NCBI GenBank assembly: GCA_018296165.2
Contig: JACKQL020000014.1
Span: 434,001 to 498,000, forward strand
Direction of reading: 5' to 3'
Length of the DNA stretch: 64,000 bases
DNA from: Termitomyces sp. T153
Lineage: Eukaryota > Basidiomycota > Agaricomycetes > Agaricales > Lyophyllaceae
In this document: one piece after another, positions 12,742-23,997 of the stretch
Layout: every line of letters starts with the position of its first letter
Position numbering within the stretch: the stretch's first letter is position 1
The notes under the pieces: generated by a model
Database searches by the model: none
Seen by the model: only the letters and a program-made list of their open reading frames with translations
What the model was told of the DNA's origin: nothing
Translations under genes and position numbers: made by a program

Positions 12742-14084
12742 TTAAGCATTGGGTATAGCAGGAACACCCTGGATCCTATATATCCATTGCGTGGTCCAGT
12801 GCTTGATCTTCCTGAAAATATGAAGATCTTCATCAACATTGAGAACTGGAGAGCGGAGTTGTTCATCGTCAAGTTCTTTAATGATGTCTTCAAAGCGAGA
12901 GACGACCTCAGACATGGATGGTCTTTTCCGGGTGTCGGAGTTGGTCATATCATTTACTAGTCCCCTCATGAAATCAAAGCCTTTCTTCGCTTTTTCGAGA
13001 ATCTCCCGACCCTGTACAATCATCGTTTAGTGAGAGCACATAGAGTATTGCAAAGCGCACATCAAGATAATCCTCCCTAATAGAGTTGCCTATGCAGTAA
13101 ACATCTACGGCGAAAGGATCACAAGGGGGTGCATTAGGAAGGAAAACTTCGGGAACCGACTTATCGCCACCCCAAGGAGGCTGCCTGAGGTGAGGTGCAT
13201 CCTCGGAGCGATAAACTTCGGATAAATCGAAATCAATAAGGTAGTACTTGACTGGTTTCTTTGTACGACAGGAAGAGACCGACACTGGCCCTCGATAGTC
13301 AAGTCGCATCAATCGCTGAGCAGGGTGCGGTGGGATGTTGAATAATGAGACTGTTCCTGCCATGAAGTTGTCCGTTTTGCAATCCCTGAAGGAGAAAAGT
13401 AAGATCGACAGTTTTATACAAATGACATTCGATCTCACCCACGAACAACGTTGTTCTCATGCATAAATTGTAAGCCCTGGCAAATACAAATAAATCAGCT
13501 CAGTAATAAAGAAGGTCAGCGCGGCAAGACGATCACCTCAAATATCTGCCGAAAGTAGTCAACGACCTCACCGATAGTTTGAAAGGATGGATAGTTCGTT
13601 TCAAGTAGATATGGCATGACGATAAAAGCTGTCCGGGAACCTTCCTGCGGGTATATGACCTCTAAAAATGGCACGCAATGGTTCTTGGGATGCGTTGCCA
13701 GCGCTCCCGAGGAAAATTCTTTGCCAATCCGTATTTCGTGTTCCTTGGTATCGATACTGACGTCCTTCAGCACAACAAGAGTTCCATCGGCACGTGTTGC
13801 ATCTAAGATTTTACCGTGCTTTCGAAAGAGACCACGTCATCGATTGTTCACTGCTGGACCATGACAAGACTTACTCGACTATACTGGCCATCTTCAAAAT
13901 CTGTAAAGCGCTTGGATGTATACTTTTCCTTCTTCCAGGATGGCACCCTGTCGGGATTATAACGGGCCCGTAATGTATATCCGTGCTTCTTGAGGAAGTT
14001 ATAGTGATCGCGCCAGAAGATTTCCCGTGGAGAGAGGTCTCCAGGTTCAAAGCCTTCTTCCAGTCGGAAGTCACGTGGGGGCAT
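12742..14084 (-). CDS. Agaricomycete kinase-like protein, atypical catalytic loop
   Basis: Five exons on the minus strand join from the ATG at 14084 to the stop at 12742 across short GT-AG introns. The N-terminus (PRDFRLEEGFEPGDLSPREI, then FWRDHYNFLKKHGYTLRARY, PSWK) is the hallmark of a kinase-like family expanded in agaricomycetes. It continues with HGKILDATRADGTLVVLKDV (Lys of subdomain II) and FIVMPYL (hinge). The catalytic loop is atypical: depending on the donor used, HRD reads RGD or VRD, followed by CKTDNFM. The DFG site is IDFDLSEVY. The APE/aspartate region reads PPCDPFAVDVYCIGN, and the C-lobe ends at KRPSMSEVVSRFEDI. The Lys and catalytic Asp are kept but the HRD His is lost and DFG is altered, so activity is uncertain. 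The reading frame is otherwise undamaged. Confidence 0.75.
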
Positions 14085-16045
14085 TACGATGGTAATGGAC
14101 TAGGTGAAACTTGAAAACAACGGTCAAGTTCTTGTTCACGTTTACGAATGATCTTACTACAACCTATTTGGTTGTAGTTGAATGTTGAATGCTTTGACCC
14201 ATATGTTACTAACTCTGGCGAGGGAATGAAGTACAGAGCGTGGAACTTCTCAGGTTCATCATTTTGATTGTCACGAGTGTTGCTTCCAATGCTGGAACAA
14301 TAGAACTCCAACCATACAACATGGCGCTCACTCATTTGAGCCCTTTTCTCTTGATTTCAAGATTGCATGGTTACGCCGCGAAGCCCTCTCCTTTCTCCTC
14401 CATATGATTCCCGCGCATTTAAAGACTGACTAGCAAGAGATATTCCATCCAACATCACTTCAATTCGATCCTCCCCAGCTCCCCCAATGGTAGTTTTTGA
14501 ACCCTCGTCGCAGCGACAGTAACGTCTTTTCTCTCCCCGATCGTTTCTCGTCCGTTTTCAAGAAATAAATCATCCAGATCAGAACGCCTCTGACAGAAGC
14601 CAAAAAGACTGTTATATCGGCTATGGAAACCCTTGTGTCGGTGGAACAAATACTTGATCGGAGGACGCACGATACCTTTTGTGAAGATTGTCGAAAATTG
14701 ATTATTTTCCTCCAAGTACTTTCTTAACCACCAAGAATAACACTCAATGCACAGGATAGACGTATTGATAGATAGTTACCTCAAGGCCAGCAACGAGGAT
14801 ATGAACATCTTAATGAAAACCCGACGATATCGTACAATGGTGAAGCAACCCCGCATTACTCACGACAATTGCCTCGCTTTGTCTTCTGCAATTCAGGTAC
14901 TAATTGTGGCTGATTGTCCGTAAGACAGATTAATCAAATATTGGACAGAAAGCTTCCTTGAATGCACAGAAACAACAGAGCAATGACCCCGCCAACATGA
15001 TAGCCAAAGCCGAAGAGGAGGACATTGTGTTCATGGAACGTCAGGTTAGGTTTCACGAAGCAATGCAGAATTTTCAGAAGCTTTTCGAGCCAGGTAGGCA
15101 ATATTAAGATGTAGCGAGTCAATTCTCCACTTATAAAGCCATGTCTTGTGATCTGAGTCCGACGTTGCTTGCTTGCTAATGGTGATGTGATTGAGAAATC
15201 AACGCATGCCAGCACGGGACCCTATGGCTCTAATCTGACTCAGTTACCTACACATTTACTTTACTTCCTATATATAAATCGAAATACGCTCGAATGCGTC
15301 GTGATACTTGGGAAAGCAATCGGTGAATACATCATCACCTGGATATGATATATGAGGGACATACTCATGAATGATGTGATTCTCATGCATATAATGCATA
15401 TGATGTAAGTCCCGCAATCTGAGGTTGAATACGACAAGCCTCAATGAATAGAACTACAATGATAACATCGAATACTTGATTGAAGAATCTTACAGTTCCC
15501 CCAATGGTTTTGAAGGAAAGGAAGTCGACAGTGAGCAAGAAGGGCATCACTGAAAATGCTGTGTGGAAGCCTTCGGGTGGATCGGTGGCTTCCAGAGTAG
15601 TTTTGCAGATTGGGGGAAAACATTTGAGAGGAGAGACAATGGATCAGGAATCTCATTTTTATGTATCTCGATGCCAAGTCGTTGGAACAGTACGAGAGAA
15701 CCCAATCGGTTCCGAGATCTAGAATAGATTGAGGTTGTATGATTAAGGTTACTTCCTGCTACTTCAGGAATGGGTCCCTTGTCCATACAAAAAAAAAACA
15801 ATCGGGCAATCAGAAAGTTTCGGGCTGGAATTTGATGCTGCAGGAATACCTCCAACCCAAAATTCAGAGGACACAAAGGTGAATGCAATTAACTCATGAA
15901 CAAGTTTTAGTATGAGAAAACGGGGAGAATACGTGGAAGCTACGTGGGCAGAAGGGTGGTATGTGATGGCATACACACGACGGAAAGTAACATAACTCAA
16001 ATGGCGCGTGTTAGGAAATATTACTAGTTTGAAGAGCATCTGCTG
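14085..16045. other. Intergenic, no gene recognised
   Basis: Nearly 2 kb with several 80-170 codon open frames, mainly on the minus strand (for example 14455-14715, 14934-15215 and 15764-16264). None could be tied to a family or extended by plausible splicing. CpG content is roughly normal. A region of decayed genes is possible. Confidence 0.4.
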
Positions 16046-16270
16046 GGCGAATAGCTTCCACTCAGTACTCGATATTCTGGTGATTTCAAGTAAAGCTATG
16101 TGCAACTTATTGTCCAAGGACGATGCAGTTAGTTGTTTTGAATATGAGCCCTTCCCAAACTCTTCACTTCCAGTATTTATTCTGCTCAAATTATCGACGG
16201 TGGTAGTTCTAACATCACCACATGCATTACATGTTCGGGATGACAGGTGAAGCGAAGTGCTCAAAGTGGA
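16046..16270 (+). pseudogene. Decayed partial copy of HUT1 5' exons
   Basis: This stretch aligns by eye with 17,283-17,505, the exon 2 end, exon 3, intron 3 and exon 4 start of the downstream HUT1 gene. Shared blocks include TACTCGAT.TTCT.GGTG, AAAGCTATG, AGTTG.TTT.AATA, CTCTTCA.TT, GACGGT.GT.GTTC and AGTGCTC.AAGTG, in the same order and spacing, with many transitions and small gaps. No reading frame survives. It lies about 1.2 kb upstream in the same orientation, which suggests an old tandem duplication or a fragment left by rearrangement. Confidence 0.55.
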
Positions 16271-17186
16271 GGTAAAACCTGTCAGATTCTTGAAGAGATC
16301 CCTATGAACGGTTCGTGGCAGTCAACAAAATTCAAGAACACGAGTCCAGGCAAGTGGTAAAAGATAGTGTCAATATACAAATGAGTGACAACTATGGTGA
16401 GCTTCTTCAAGCTAGGACATGGAGGTACTTCTTTGTTAGAGGCTCGGATGAGAGGATGGGCGTGGGGGCAAAGTGTAAGAAGCCGATCTAAGGTTGAGGT
16501 AGTGGCCTTGCCAGGGGACTCCAAAAGCAAAGAAACCTTGGGATCAATTATCATGATATCACTTACAAGACGGGCTAGGTACGGGCCGTTTGCGTGAAGT
16601 ACGTAGGCGCAAGAGCAGATTCATACCAAGAATTTTGAGTTACCGAGGACCAACATCAAGTATTGCTGCTTCTATTGGACCGCGGACAACGGTGCAGACG
16701 CACGACGAAGCGCTCAAGGCGTATCGTGATTCAACGAACGAGGCCAGATTTTGTTTCTAAGGCGGAATAAACGCCAAGTAGAAGCGTCTCTCTAGCTCGT
16801 TCAGCAGAGCGAGGAATGGAACGAAGGTAATTTCCGATCATCTGAATCAATTCGCCAGGAAGACTATTCAGGCTACGACTCCCATCATGTTCTTGGATTT
16901 CTGCGGGTCAGCCAGGAATTTCAATGACGTTCGAAGCTTACTATTTTTTGAGCAACGCAACACCAGGTTCTCCGGATAGGTACTTGCTGATAATCTGAGA
17001 CCGAGGGGATTTGGAGCAACTTGGACAAAATTCACCTCAATTTAGGGTTAGGGCTACACGTCGTTCCACGTCTTCGATCGAGGTTTTGCCGATCAAGTGA
17101 CAGGCTTTGGATGGAGTCCCTTATTCTATTCTATTGACGCTTGGGACTGGACTTTGTATTGAGTACCAGCCTCATATCTTGTCAAA
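16271..17186. other. Intergenic upstream of HUT1
   Basis: No convincing gene. A 90-codon minus-strand frame (16282-16554) contains leucine-rich-looking text but no identifiable domain. The HUT1 promoter should lie in the right half; no clear TATA box was recognised. Confidence 0.4.
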
Positions 17187-18659
17187 ATGACCTTCGTCAG
17201 GTCCGTAACAGATATCTTCCTGGTAATCCATGGTTTCTTGACTTCGAAGGTAGATTGGTAACCTGTGTTGGCGGGGTGTACTCGATGTTCTTGGTGCGTC
17301 GTTTTCATGGTGTCGATCCCTTTTCAAGCTGATTTGAGAGAAAGCTATGGGCTATTGCCCAAGAAAGATGTAAGTGGTAAGTTGCTTTAAATACGAACTC
17401 TTCTCAAAACTCTTCATTTCTAGTATCTGTCCCGTTCAAATCTATAGACGGTAGTGGTTCCGACAAGTTCAAATCACCACTATTCATGGGAACCTGCCAG
17501 AGTGCTCTAAGTGCTCTTTCAGCCTTCCTTTACATATTCCTGCGACGGAGGTCAGGAGCGTCGCTCTATGAGAGCCTCGGGCTTGAACCACCCCCTACAC
17601 CGTCTGCCACCAACGGCAGCGCCACCACCAACGGACATGCCACCACCAACGGACACGCCAAACATGATCACCCGCACAAACCCTCCACGCGGTTCTCCAA
17701 GCGTGCGTTACTCGTACGGTACCTCCAATGCTCTGTCTTCATCACCTCCGCCGCCCCATTCGGCTTTGCCGCGCTCTCCTACATCTCCTACCCCGCCATG
17801 GTCCTCGGCAAATCATGCAAACTCGTTCCAGTAATGATCATGAACGTCCTCCTCTACCGCCGCCGCTTCGCACTGCACAAGTACGTTGTCGTAGCCATGG
17901 TCACGACGGGCATCACCATCTTCATGTATCTTGGCGACCCTAAGGCGGCAGCCAAGCATGCTGCAAAGCAAGGGACGACACAGAATACCAGCCAGTACGC
18001 GAGCGTGATTGGGATAACGTATCTGCTTATCAATCTGCTTTTGGACGGCGCGACAAATTCAACGCAGGACGAGATCTTCTCGCGACATCGCGTCACGGGG
18101 CAGCAGATGATGTTTTGGATTAATGTGTTTTGCACGCTCATAACGAGTGTGCTTGCGGTACTGCCGTTACCTTATATTCCTGTCATCCACCCCGGCGCGC
18201 CAGGTCAGACGGAGCTAGGGGGTGCGCTGGCGTTCATTCGTTCGCATCCAGACATTATCGTTCCCCTTGCACAGTTCGCGTTCACTGGTGCGCTCGGGCA
18301 GTTATTTATCTTTGAGACGCTGCAGCACTTTGGCTCGCTAACTTTGGTGTACGTCTTTCATGCTGCGGTGAAGGGAATCCCAAATTCTGATGCTTTTGCT
18401 CGTTAGGACAATAACCTTGACTCGAAAGCTGTTCACAATGCTTCTGTCGGTGGTTATATACGGGCATCAGCTAACATCAGGGCAATGGCTTGGCGCCGCC
18501 GTAGTATTTGCCGGCATCTCAGTTGAAGCATGGGTCAAGCGCAAAGGTATGCCAGCTGTGAGTTATATTCCCGTTAACTAAACAAAAACTCGTATGGTAG
18601 ATGTCCACGCGAAACGCGTGATACAAGAGAAGGAAAAAGCCAAGATTAAATCGCTCTAG
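17187..18659 (+). CDS. HUT1: UDP-galactose transporter homologue HUT1
   Basis: Six exons join exactly in frame: 17187-17200, 17254-17293, 17345-17369, 17424-18348, 18407-18546 and 18601-18659. They give 400 residues. The first exon is only 14 nt. The N-terminus [18 protein letters not shown], then [21 protein letters not shown] and [15 protein letters not shown], is the typical HUT1 start. The body is a multi-pass nucleotide-sugar transporter of the UAA family (PF08449), with [20 protein letters not shown] and [12 protein letters not shown]. It ends HGQ-type [18 protein letters not shown], then a Lys-rich cytosolic tail ([10 protein letters not shown]) that resembles an ER retrieval signal. 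The role is import of UDP-galactose and related nucleotide sugars into the ER or Golgi. A Thr/Asn/Gly/His-rich insert follows the second segment. It converges on the STYX-like gene with only 74 bp between stops. Confidence 0.92.
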
Positions 18660-18733
18660 AATAAACATTGATGTAGAATTACCAGGGAGGGAAGTGAAAT
18701 TGATGGATGGAGAGGGTTGTGAAGGACTCGCAC

Positions 18734-19746
18734 TTATGATGTTTCCATCGCGTTTGGATCATATGCTGGCCCTGGCTCATCAGATAACCACGCGCGTTTT
18801 CGATCATCTTCCCTAAAGGATCATTTAGTCGTTGTGAGGTGTGGGATATGTACTAGAAAACCCACCTGTCCTCATCTTCATCCTCGTTATCCTCACGTTT
18901 ACGTCGTGTGATACCTCGTGACATAGCTGGAAACGATGCTAACGCCTGATTTGCCTTATATATTGCTTCGTATTCCTAGTTGTACATTGTGAATTCGAGA
19001 TATACCCAAAGAATTAGTGAGACGTACTTTGATTTGAGTCAGAAATCCTCCGTTGGGCGATATACAATAACGTCGGTTTTGCACAAGGTGAAGAGATTCT
19101 TCCCATGTGATCTTGTAGTATTGCATCACATACATGACGACAAAGGAAGGAGAGAGGCTAATGCCACCTGACGACCTGGATATCAGTGTGGAATTCCACG
19201 ATTCGGGGACAATTACGAGAATTCACGCACCGTTGCAATGTACGAGGACACGACCACCGGAGGCAAGTGCACTATCGATGAATTGTTTTGCTCTGAGGCC
19301 ATGTTCAAACTTGTCGCCATTAGCGTGGACGAAGATGGGTCGTACCGGGGAAATACGCGAATGAGGTTTTGCTCTTCGTTGTCCTCCACGTCTAGAGTCA
19401 AATATTGAAAATCGTTTTCAAATCGTGGTTTTACTGAGAACGACTCCTTCAAGTCGCGTACGCAGATGCTGTGAGTGAAAGTCATCAGGGAGCATCGTGA
19501 GTCCTTAAATAAGGCTCACATGTGCGTTATACCCAGCTTTGCAAGAGTTTCCATTGACTTGGAGGCTATGAATGGACCGAGAAAGAGCCCGGGGAGAATC
19601 TCCTGGGCCTCGCGTCGCATTTCATATCTACAGTTCGCGACGGTCAGATGATAGGAAGCCAATTAAGAAATAAGTACGCGCTTCCATTCAACGTCGCCGG
19701 GGCCCTGGATAACAGCCTGGATGTCCTGAACTTGTGCTGCAGCCAT
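18734..19746 (-). CDS. STYX: STYX-type pseudophosphatase
   Basis: About seven exons give a product of roughly 228 residues. The N-terminus VEWKYEMRREAQEILPGLFL, then LGITHI, LDVEDNEEQNLIRVFP and FIDSAL, closely follows vertebrate STYX (EW.YPMRREMQEILPGLFLG). The dual-specificity phosphatase signature reads HCNGGISLS: the nucleophilic Cys (about residue 118) is kept, but the P-loop Arg that should lie six residues later is Leu. Catalysis is therefore unlikely and a substrate-binding role more likely. The C-terminus has PNGGFLTQIKEYEAIY, then a basic and acidic low-complexity tail. Canonical GT use at the exon 1/2 boundary would shift the frame; a GC-AG intron (19681 down to 19628) restores WKYEM. 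The gene is divergent from the ZNG1-like gene, with 111 bp between starts. Confidence 0.86.
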
Positions 19747-19857
19747 CTTGATAGTCAATCGCGTTGTTCACGAGCGTCAGCAATTGCCATAACGTAAATT
19801 AGCACAAGGAATGACGGAGATAGCCGTTTGTCTTATGTCATCCGAGTTTCTTTGGTC
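19747..19857. promoter_or_regulatory. Shared divergent promoter, STYX-like / ZNG1-like
   Basis: Only 111 bp separate the two start codons of divergently transcribed genes, so both core promoters and 5' leaders must overlap here or extend into the genes. No canonical TATA box was seen. Confidence 0.6.
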
Positions 19858-21355
19858 ATGGACTCGGACGACGAGGCACCGTGAGTCTCTTTTTATCGTC
19901 GTCGCCACTGTCTACAGCGTCCATAGAACTCTTATTGAGCATGAGACGACACCGCAGCACACTCATAAACGTGTACCCCTCACGATCATCTGTGGCTTCC
20001 TTGGCGCGGGCAAATCTACACTCTTAAAGTAAAAGCAATTTGCTTCCGTCCGTCATCAGCACGCGCTAACGGCACATGCAGGAGGATTCTGACGGAACGA
20101 CATGGCTATCGCATAGCTGTCATTATGAACGAGTTCGGCGACACTGCAGTGCGTTTTACCTCGCCTTTACACCAGCCCTCACAAACCTTACTTCTAGGAC
20201 ATTGAATGTGCGCCACATGTTATCTTGTGACATTGTTCTCACACTAGTCCAGCAAGGACCGTCAATGTCTCTTCATCTCCTGAAGAGCAGTCCGAAGAGA
20301 TCTTGGAACTCGCAAATGGATGTCTATGTTGTAGTATCAAAGACTCTGGTGTCGCTGCGATCGAAAAGCTTATGCAGCGCAAGGGCGCGTTTGATCACAT
20401 CCTTCTCGAGACTACGGGTCTAGCAGATCCTGGCCCTATCGCGTCAATATTCTGGCACAATGAAGAATTTGCGTCTGGTCTGGGCCGCGACATCGTTCTA
20501 GATGGCGTCATTTGCGTTGTGGACGCATTTTTCGGGAAACAGGCGCGCTTTCTCGTTCAATCATGTTCATCCAAGCATTCCTTATGCTGATTCTATTTCT
20601 AGCAAATGGAGGAAGATCATTCTGAGGATCATATAGGCGAAAGTCTAAAGTACGTTCTTCCAAGCGTCTATGAATTCATTCTTCCAACTTACCGCACAAC
20701 AATATTTAGACAAATAGCGGGCTCCGATGTCATTCTGCTCAATAAAGTCGACCTCGTCGCGCCAGATGTCCTTGCTGAAGTAGAATCCCTCATACAACAG
20801 ATCAATCCCGCCGCACCCATCTACCGTACCATCCGCGGCGATGTCGATCTCGGCCGTATCATGGGTACTGGCGCTTTCACAGCCCCACCATCATTAACGC
20901 AGACACCAGCACCACATCCTCACACTCACGACCACGACCGCGATCATGGCTACGATCATAACCATGAACACAAACACGAACTAACGCACTACGAGCTGCG
21001 TGGAATCTCCAGCCTACAGGTCACATGCCCAGTTCTCAGTCCCACGCACTTCGAAGCTCTCGACACGTGGATACGTGCTGTCCTATGGGAGAACTCTGTT
21101 CCTGGGTCTTCAGCAGGCAGCGGGACACCAGAGCTGCTTGTGTTGCGGTGCAAGGGTCTGATCACAGTCGAGGATGGGACTCAATATGTGCTTCAAGGAG
21201 TGCGGAGTATGTATGATATGACGAAGATCGAGCGGGATGCCGAGGGTGACATTGGCGTGCCACAAATCGGCAAGATCGTCCTTATTGGTAAGGGCCTTGA
21301 TGAGACGGTTCGACGTAGTCTCGAGACTGCGATTAAACCAACGACTGACACCTAA
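19858..21355 (+). CDS. ZNG1: CobW-family zinc chaperone GTPase, ZNG1-like
   Basis: Six exons are joined from the ATG at 19858, with introns starting at 19881, about 20,029, about 20,149, about 20,212, about 20,542 and about 20,649. The GTPase domain has the Walker [10 protein letters not shown] (residues about 34-42), [15 protein letters not shown] and LLNKVDLV (NKxD, guanine specificity). The CXCC metal-binding motif reads GCLCC at residues 93-97. A His-rich loop at about 20,910-20,975 holds more than ten His in 25 residues, and the C-terminal CobW domain follows. The family passes zinc to target proteins such as methionine aminopeptidase, using GTP hydrolysis. The acidic N-terminus MDSDDEAP is followed by a VPLTIICGF start of the fold. 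The fifth intron appears to use a GC donor (CAG|GCGCGC), giving FGKQQMEEDH; a weak GT donor 12 bases later would insert four residues. The gene is convergent with the ENT3-like gene. Confidence 0.9.
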
Positions 21356-21501
21356 GTTTAATGTAGAGTTACAATCAAGGGTTTTCTCAAGGTGTAATCA
21401 TGATAGTAAGAAACAAGAAACTAGAAATTTCTGCCATCTGTCCGTATACGACACTAAACACATCAAAACATCTATGTATTACTGAAGAAACTTAACCAGC
21501 G

Positions 21502-23435
21502 TTACAACATCCAATCATCTCCACTCGAAGCAGGAGCAGGAGCAGGAGCGACCGCAGGTTTGGTTGCGGCCATAGGTGTTCCAACAGGCTTCTGCCCGCC
21601 CCACAACCCCGCCATCGCCTTCTCCCTCTCCAAATCCTTTATCGACTTGTTCTGTCCACTTGAAACCACAGGTTTACTCGAAGCCCCAAGCGAAAGCGAC
21701 CACAAGTCGTCAAACGCTCCGGCCCCCGAAGATGATTTCGCTGCAGTAGGCGCAGGTGCGGCAGCCGAAGTTGGGGAAAGAGGTGCACCACCGAAGAGAG
21801 GCTGGGCTTGCAAAGGAGCTGCGGAGAATTGCGGAGGTGAAGAAAGGGATGGCGAGGGGCGGTGCATGCTTCCAAGGTTGGCAGCCGTGTTACCGATGAA
21901 GGCAGGCTGTTGCGTAGGTCGGGGTGCGGTGTATATGTTAGTGGTAGGCGCTGTGGGGCCAAGCAGGTCCATAAGATTAGGCTTGGCAGCTGCTGGCGCA
22001 GGAGCGGCAGTGGTTGTCTGCGTCGGTGCTGCTTGGAAGTCGGCAAAATCGTCATCTACAGATAGCTTTCAGGTGAGTAGAACGAAAGGAATGAAATTAT
22101 CGAGACCGTACCATCGGTACCGACCGGCGAGGAAACGGCAGGCAATGCCTTGTTGTTTCCGGTGAGTGGTGCTGGGGCGGTGATAGTGTTGGTGGTGGAG
22201 CCGAAGGCGTCATCATCACCGAAGCCGCCTAATAGATCTTCGACGGGAGCGGGCGCGGGCGCGGGGGCAGGGGCAGGGGTACTAGCCTTCCTTGCGGTAG
22301 AAACGCGACCGTTATTCGCTGTGTTCGTCCTGGAAGATCTCGAATTGATGTCTTCGTCGTCGCCGGCATTGTACTCCTCGAACCCACGGCGTGACTGATC
22401 TCGGAAAGAGCTGCTACCACCACCGTAGGCACCATAGTCTGGAACTCAATTGAGTAATCTTGCACGCAAGAGATGGCAGAGTTGGAGAAGCACCATTTCC
22501 GCTGAGTTCATCGCTACCAAAGCCGCCGTACCGGCTTCCACCGCCTGAGAAGCCACCACCACCTGAGAAGCTCCCGCCCCATCCATCATTCCCTATACCG
22601 GTGTATTTGTGCTTGTTGGCTTTGGCCTTCCTGCGTTCTCCACGAATTTTCTCGACATCCGAGAGGAGCTCGGCGATTTCGCGTGATCGATTGCGTACTA
22701 ACATCATGTAGGGTCAGGACAGATACTTGCAACGATGGCAAAGCACTACCATTGATTCCTTCATCTTTACCCTTGTCGTCAATATAGTGAAAATTGCGGA
22801 GCATCTTGATAGTGGAGATATGAGAACGAGCATCATCGACGACGCGTTCTGAGCCGTGTTTGATCAGGTATTCGAGAAGTTGGAGAGCCTATTTGTTGAG
22901 TGTGAGAGGGAGGAAAGACGGCCATATTGAAAGAAGTACTTTGTAAATCTGTCGCCACTGCCGGGCTTCCTTGTCCATGAAACGTGAATAAATGGCAGGC
23001 ATGATTTCATTGAAGTGTTGGCTGGCGTTAGCAGTATTAGAACTCAATACATATGGAGACAAGAGACACAGAGACGGACAAAGAGAATGTTCTGTGAAAT
23101 GTCGCCCAGTTAGCCATGCACTGAGATATTGTGAAGTACGACGAACCCTTGCGCGATTTCCTGCATCAGCGTTGAACTTGCTCCCCTGTCACCAACTTAA
23201 GTACCGAATACTAGGGCTTCAGAAACCAAAAGCTCATACCAAGGATCTTCGTTTGTCGCCTCTTGCACTTTGGCCTCCATTTCTGTGACATTAAGCACCA
23301 TATTTTTGGCCTGCAAATCCGGTAAGCATCTCGATGACGGGGAATTTCAATAGATTATACCTGGTTGTAGGCAGATTTGATATCATACATGGTTATTTGG
23401 GACAGGGACTGCCCCAAAGCTTCAAGTCTATCCAT
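21502..23435 (-). CDS. ENT3: ENTH-domain epsin-like clathrin adaptor, ENT3-like
   Basis: Minus-strand gene of about eight exons from the ATG at 23435 to the stop at 21502. Exons 1-5 encode an ENTH domain: YDIKSAYNQAKNMVLNVTEM, EATNEDPWGAS, EIMPAIYSRF, RQWRQIYKALQLLEYLIKHG, then VRNRSREIAELLSDVEKIRG. This binds phosphoinositides and shapes membranes at the trans-Golgi/endosome. A Gly-rich linker, an acidic DDEDIN segment and Ala/Pro-rich repeats follow. DDDFADFQ is an acidic-phenylalanine motif of the type that binds adaptor ear domains. Several PLFGG/NLMDLL-like peptides follow, and the protein ends DDWML. No ubiquitin-interacting motif was seen, which favours the ENT3/epsinR class over plasma-membrane epsins. 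Exon 3 to 4 joins cleanly as IAQGQHFNEIMP. The gene looks intact. Confidence 0.87.
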
Positions 23436-23997
23436 GTTGGAGCAGAGACGGGGTAGAAGTGGTGGAACGAAGGGTGTAGTCGCTGTTCACAAACGGCCCT
23501 CACAAGGATGCGGTCACCGAGATGTTGCAAATATGGCCAAACATCACTTGCCGGCTCCTTGGCGTTCTGCACTTGCGAGCCGTTCTGGACTTGCGTGGCG
23601 AGCTTTCGATTTTCGGACAGAAAAACTTATGTGTCTCATGAACCAGAACTTTGCATGCCGTAACATCAAATAAGAAAAGTCGGAGGAACATCACACTATG
23701 TACGATTGGTATCGATCTTGGTCTGGAGTATATTTGCTTTGATAATTGGTTAAATATACGGTGTTATGGAACGTCTACTAGTTTAGACAGAAACGCAACA
23801 TTTTCACGAACGGGATTGGTTTGGGCTCGGATAGACATCTATTGGAGTAAGCGTGGGTTTACTTACAAAACGAGACTGATCAAAAGTGATGAAACTAGTG
23901 AAGTTATGATTAATCAGAAGTTATGAAACTGGTGGTGAAGCCACTAAGTCAATGCCGGTGACACACCAGCTACAACACCTGTGCCACGTACTTGAGT
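23436..23997. other. Intergenic, no gene recognised
   Basis: Upstream region of the ENT3-like gene. The open frames here are short and carry no recognisable motif. Confidence 0.45.

Noticed and set aside
15764..16264. 166-codon minus-strand frame starting with a CNACGDVRTTTVDN stretch resembling a zinc-finger or F-box-type protein
   Set aside because: Its 5' part is antisense to the decayed HUT1 copy, which explains the sequence better. The frame cannot be extended by splicing and shows no further motif.
21560..22398. Plus-strand frames of up to 201 codons opposite the ENT3-like gene
   Set aside because: They are shadows of the Ala/Pro-rich coding strand; the minus-strand gene has ENTH motifs and consistent splicing.
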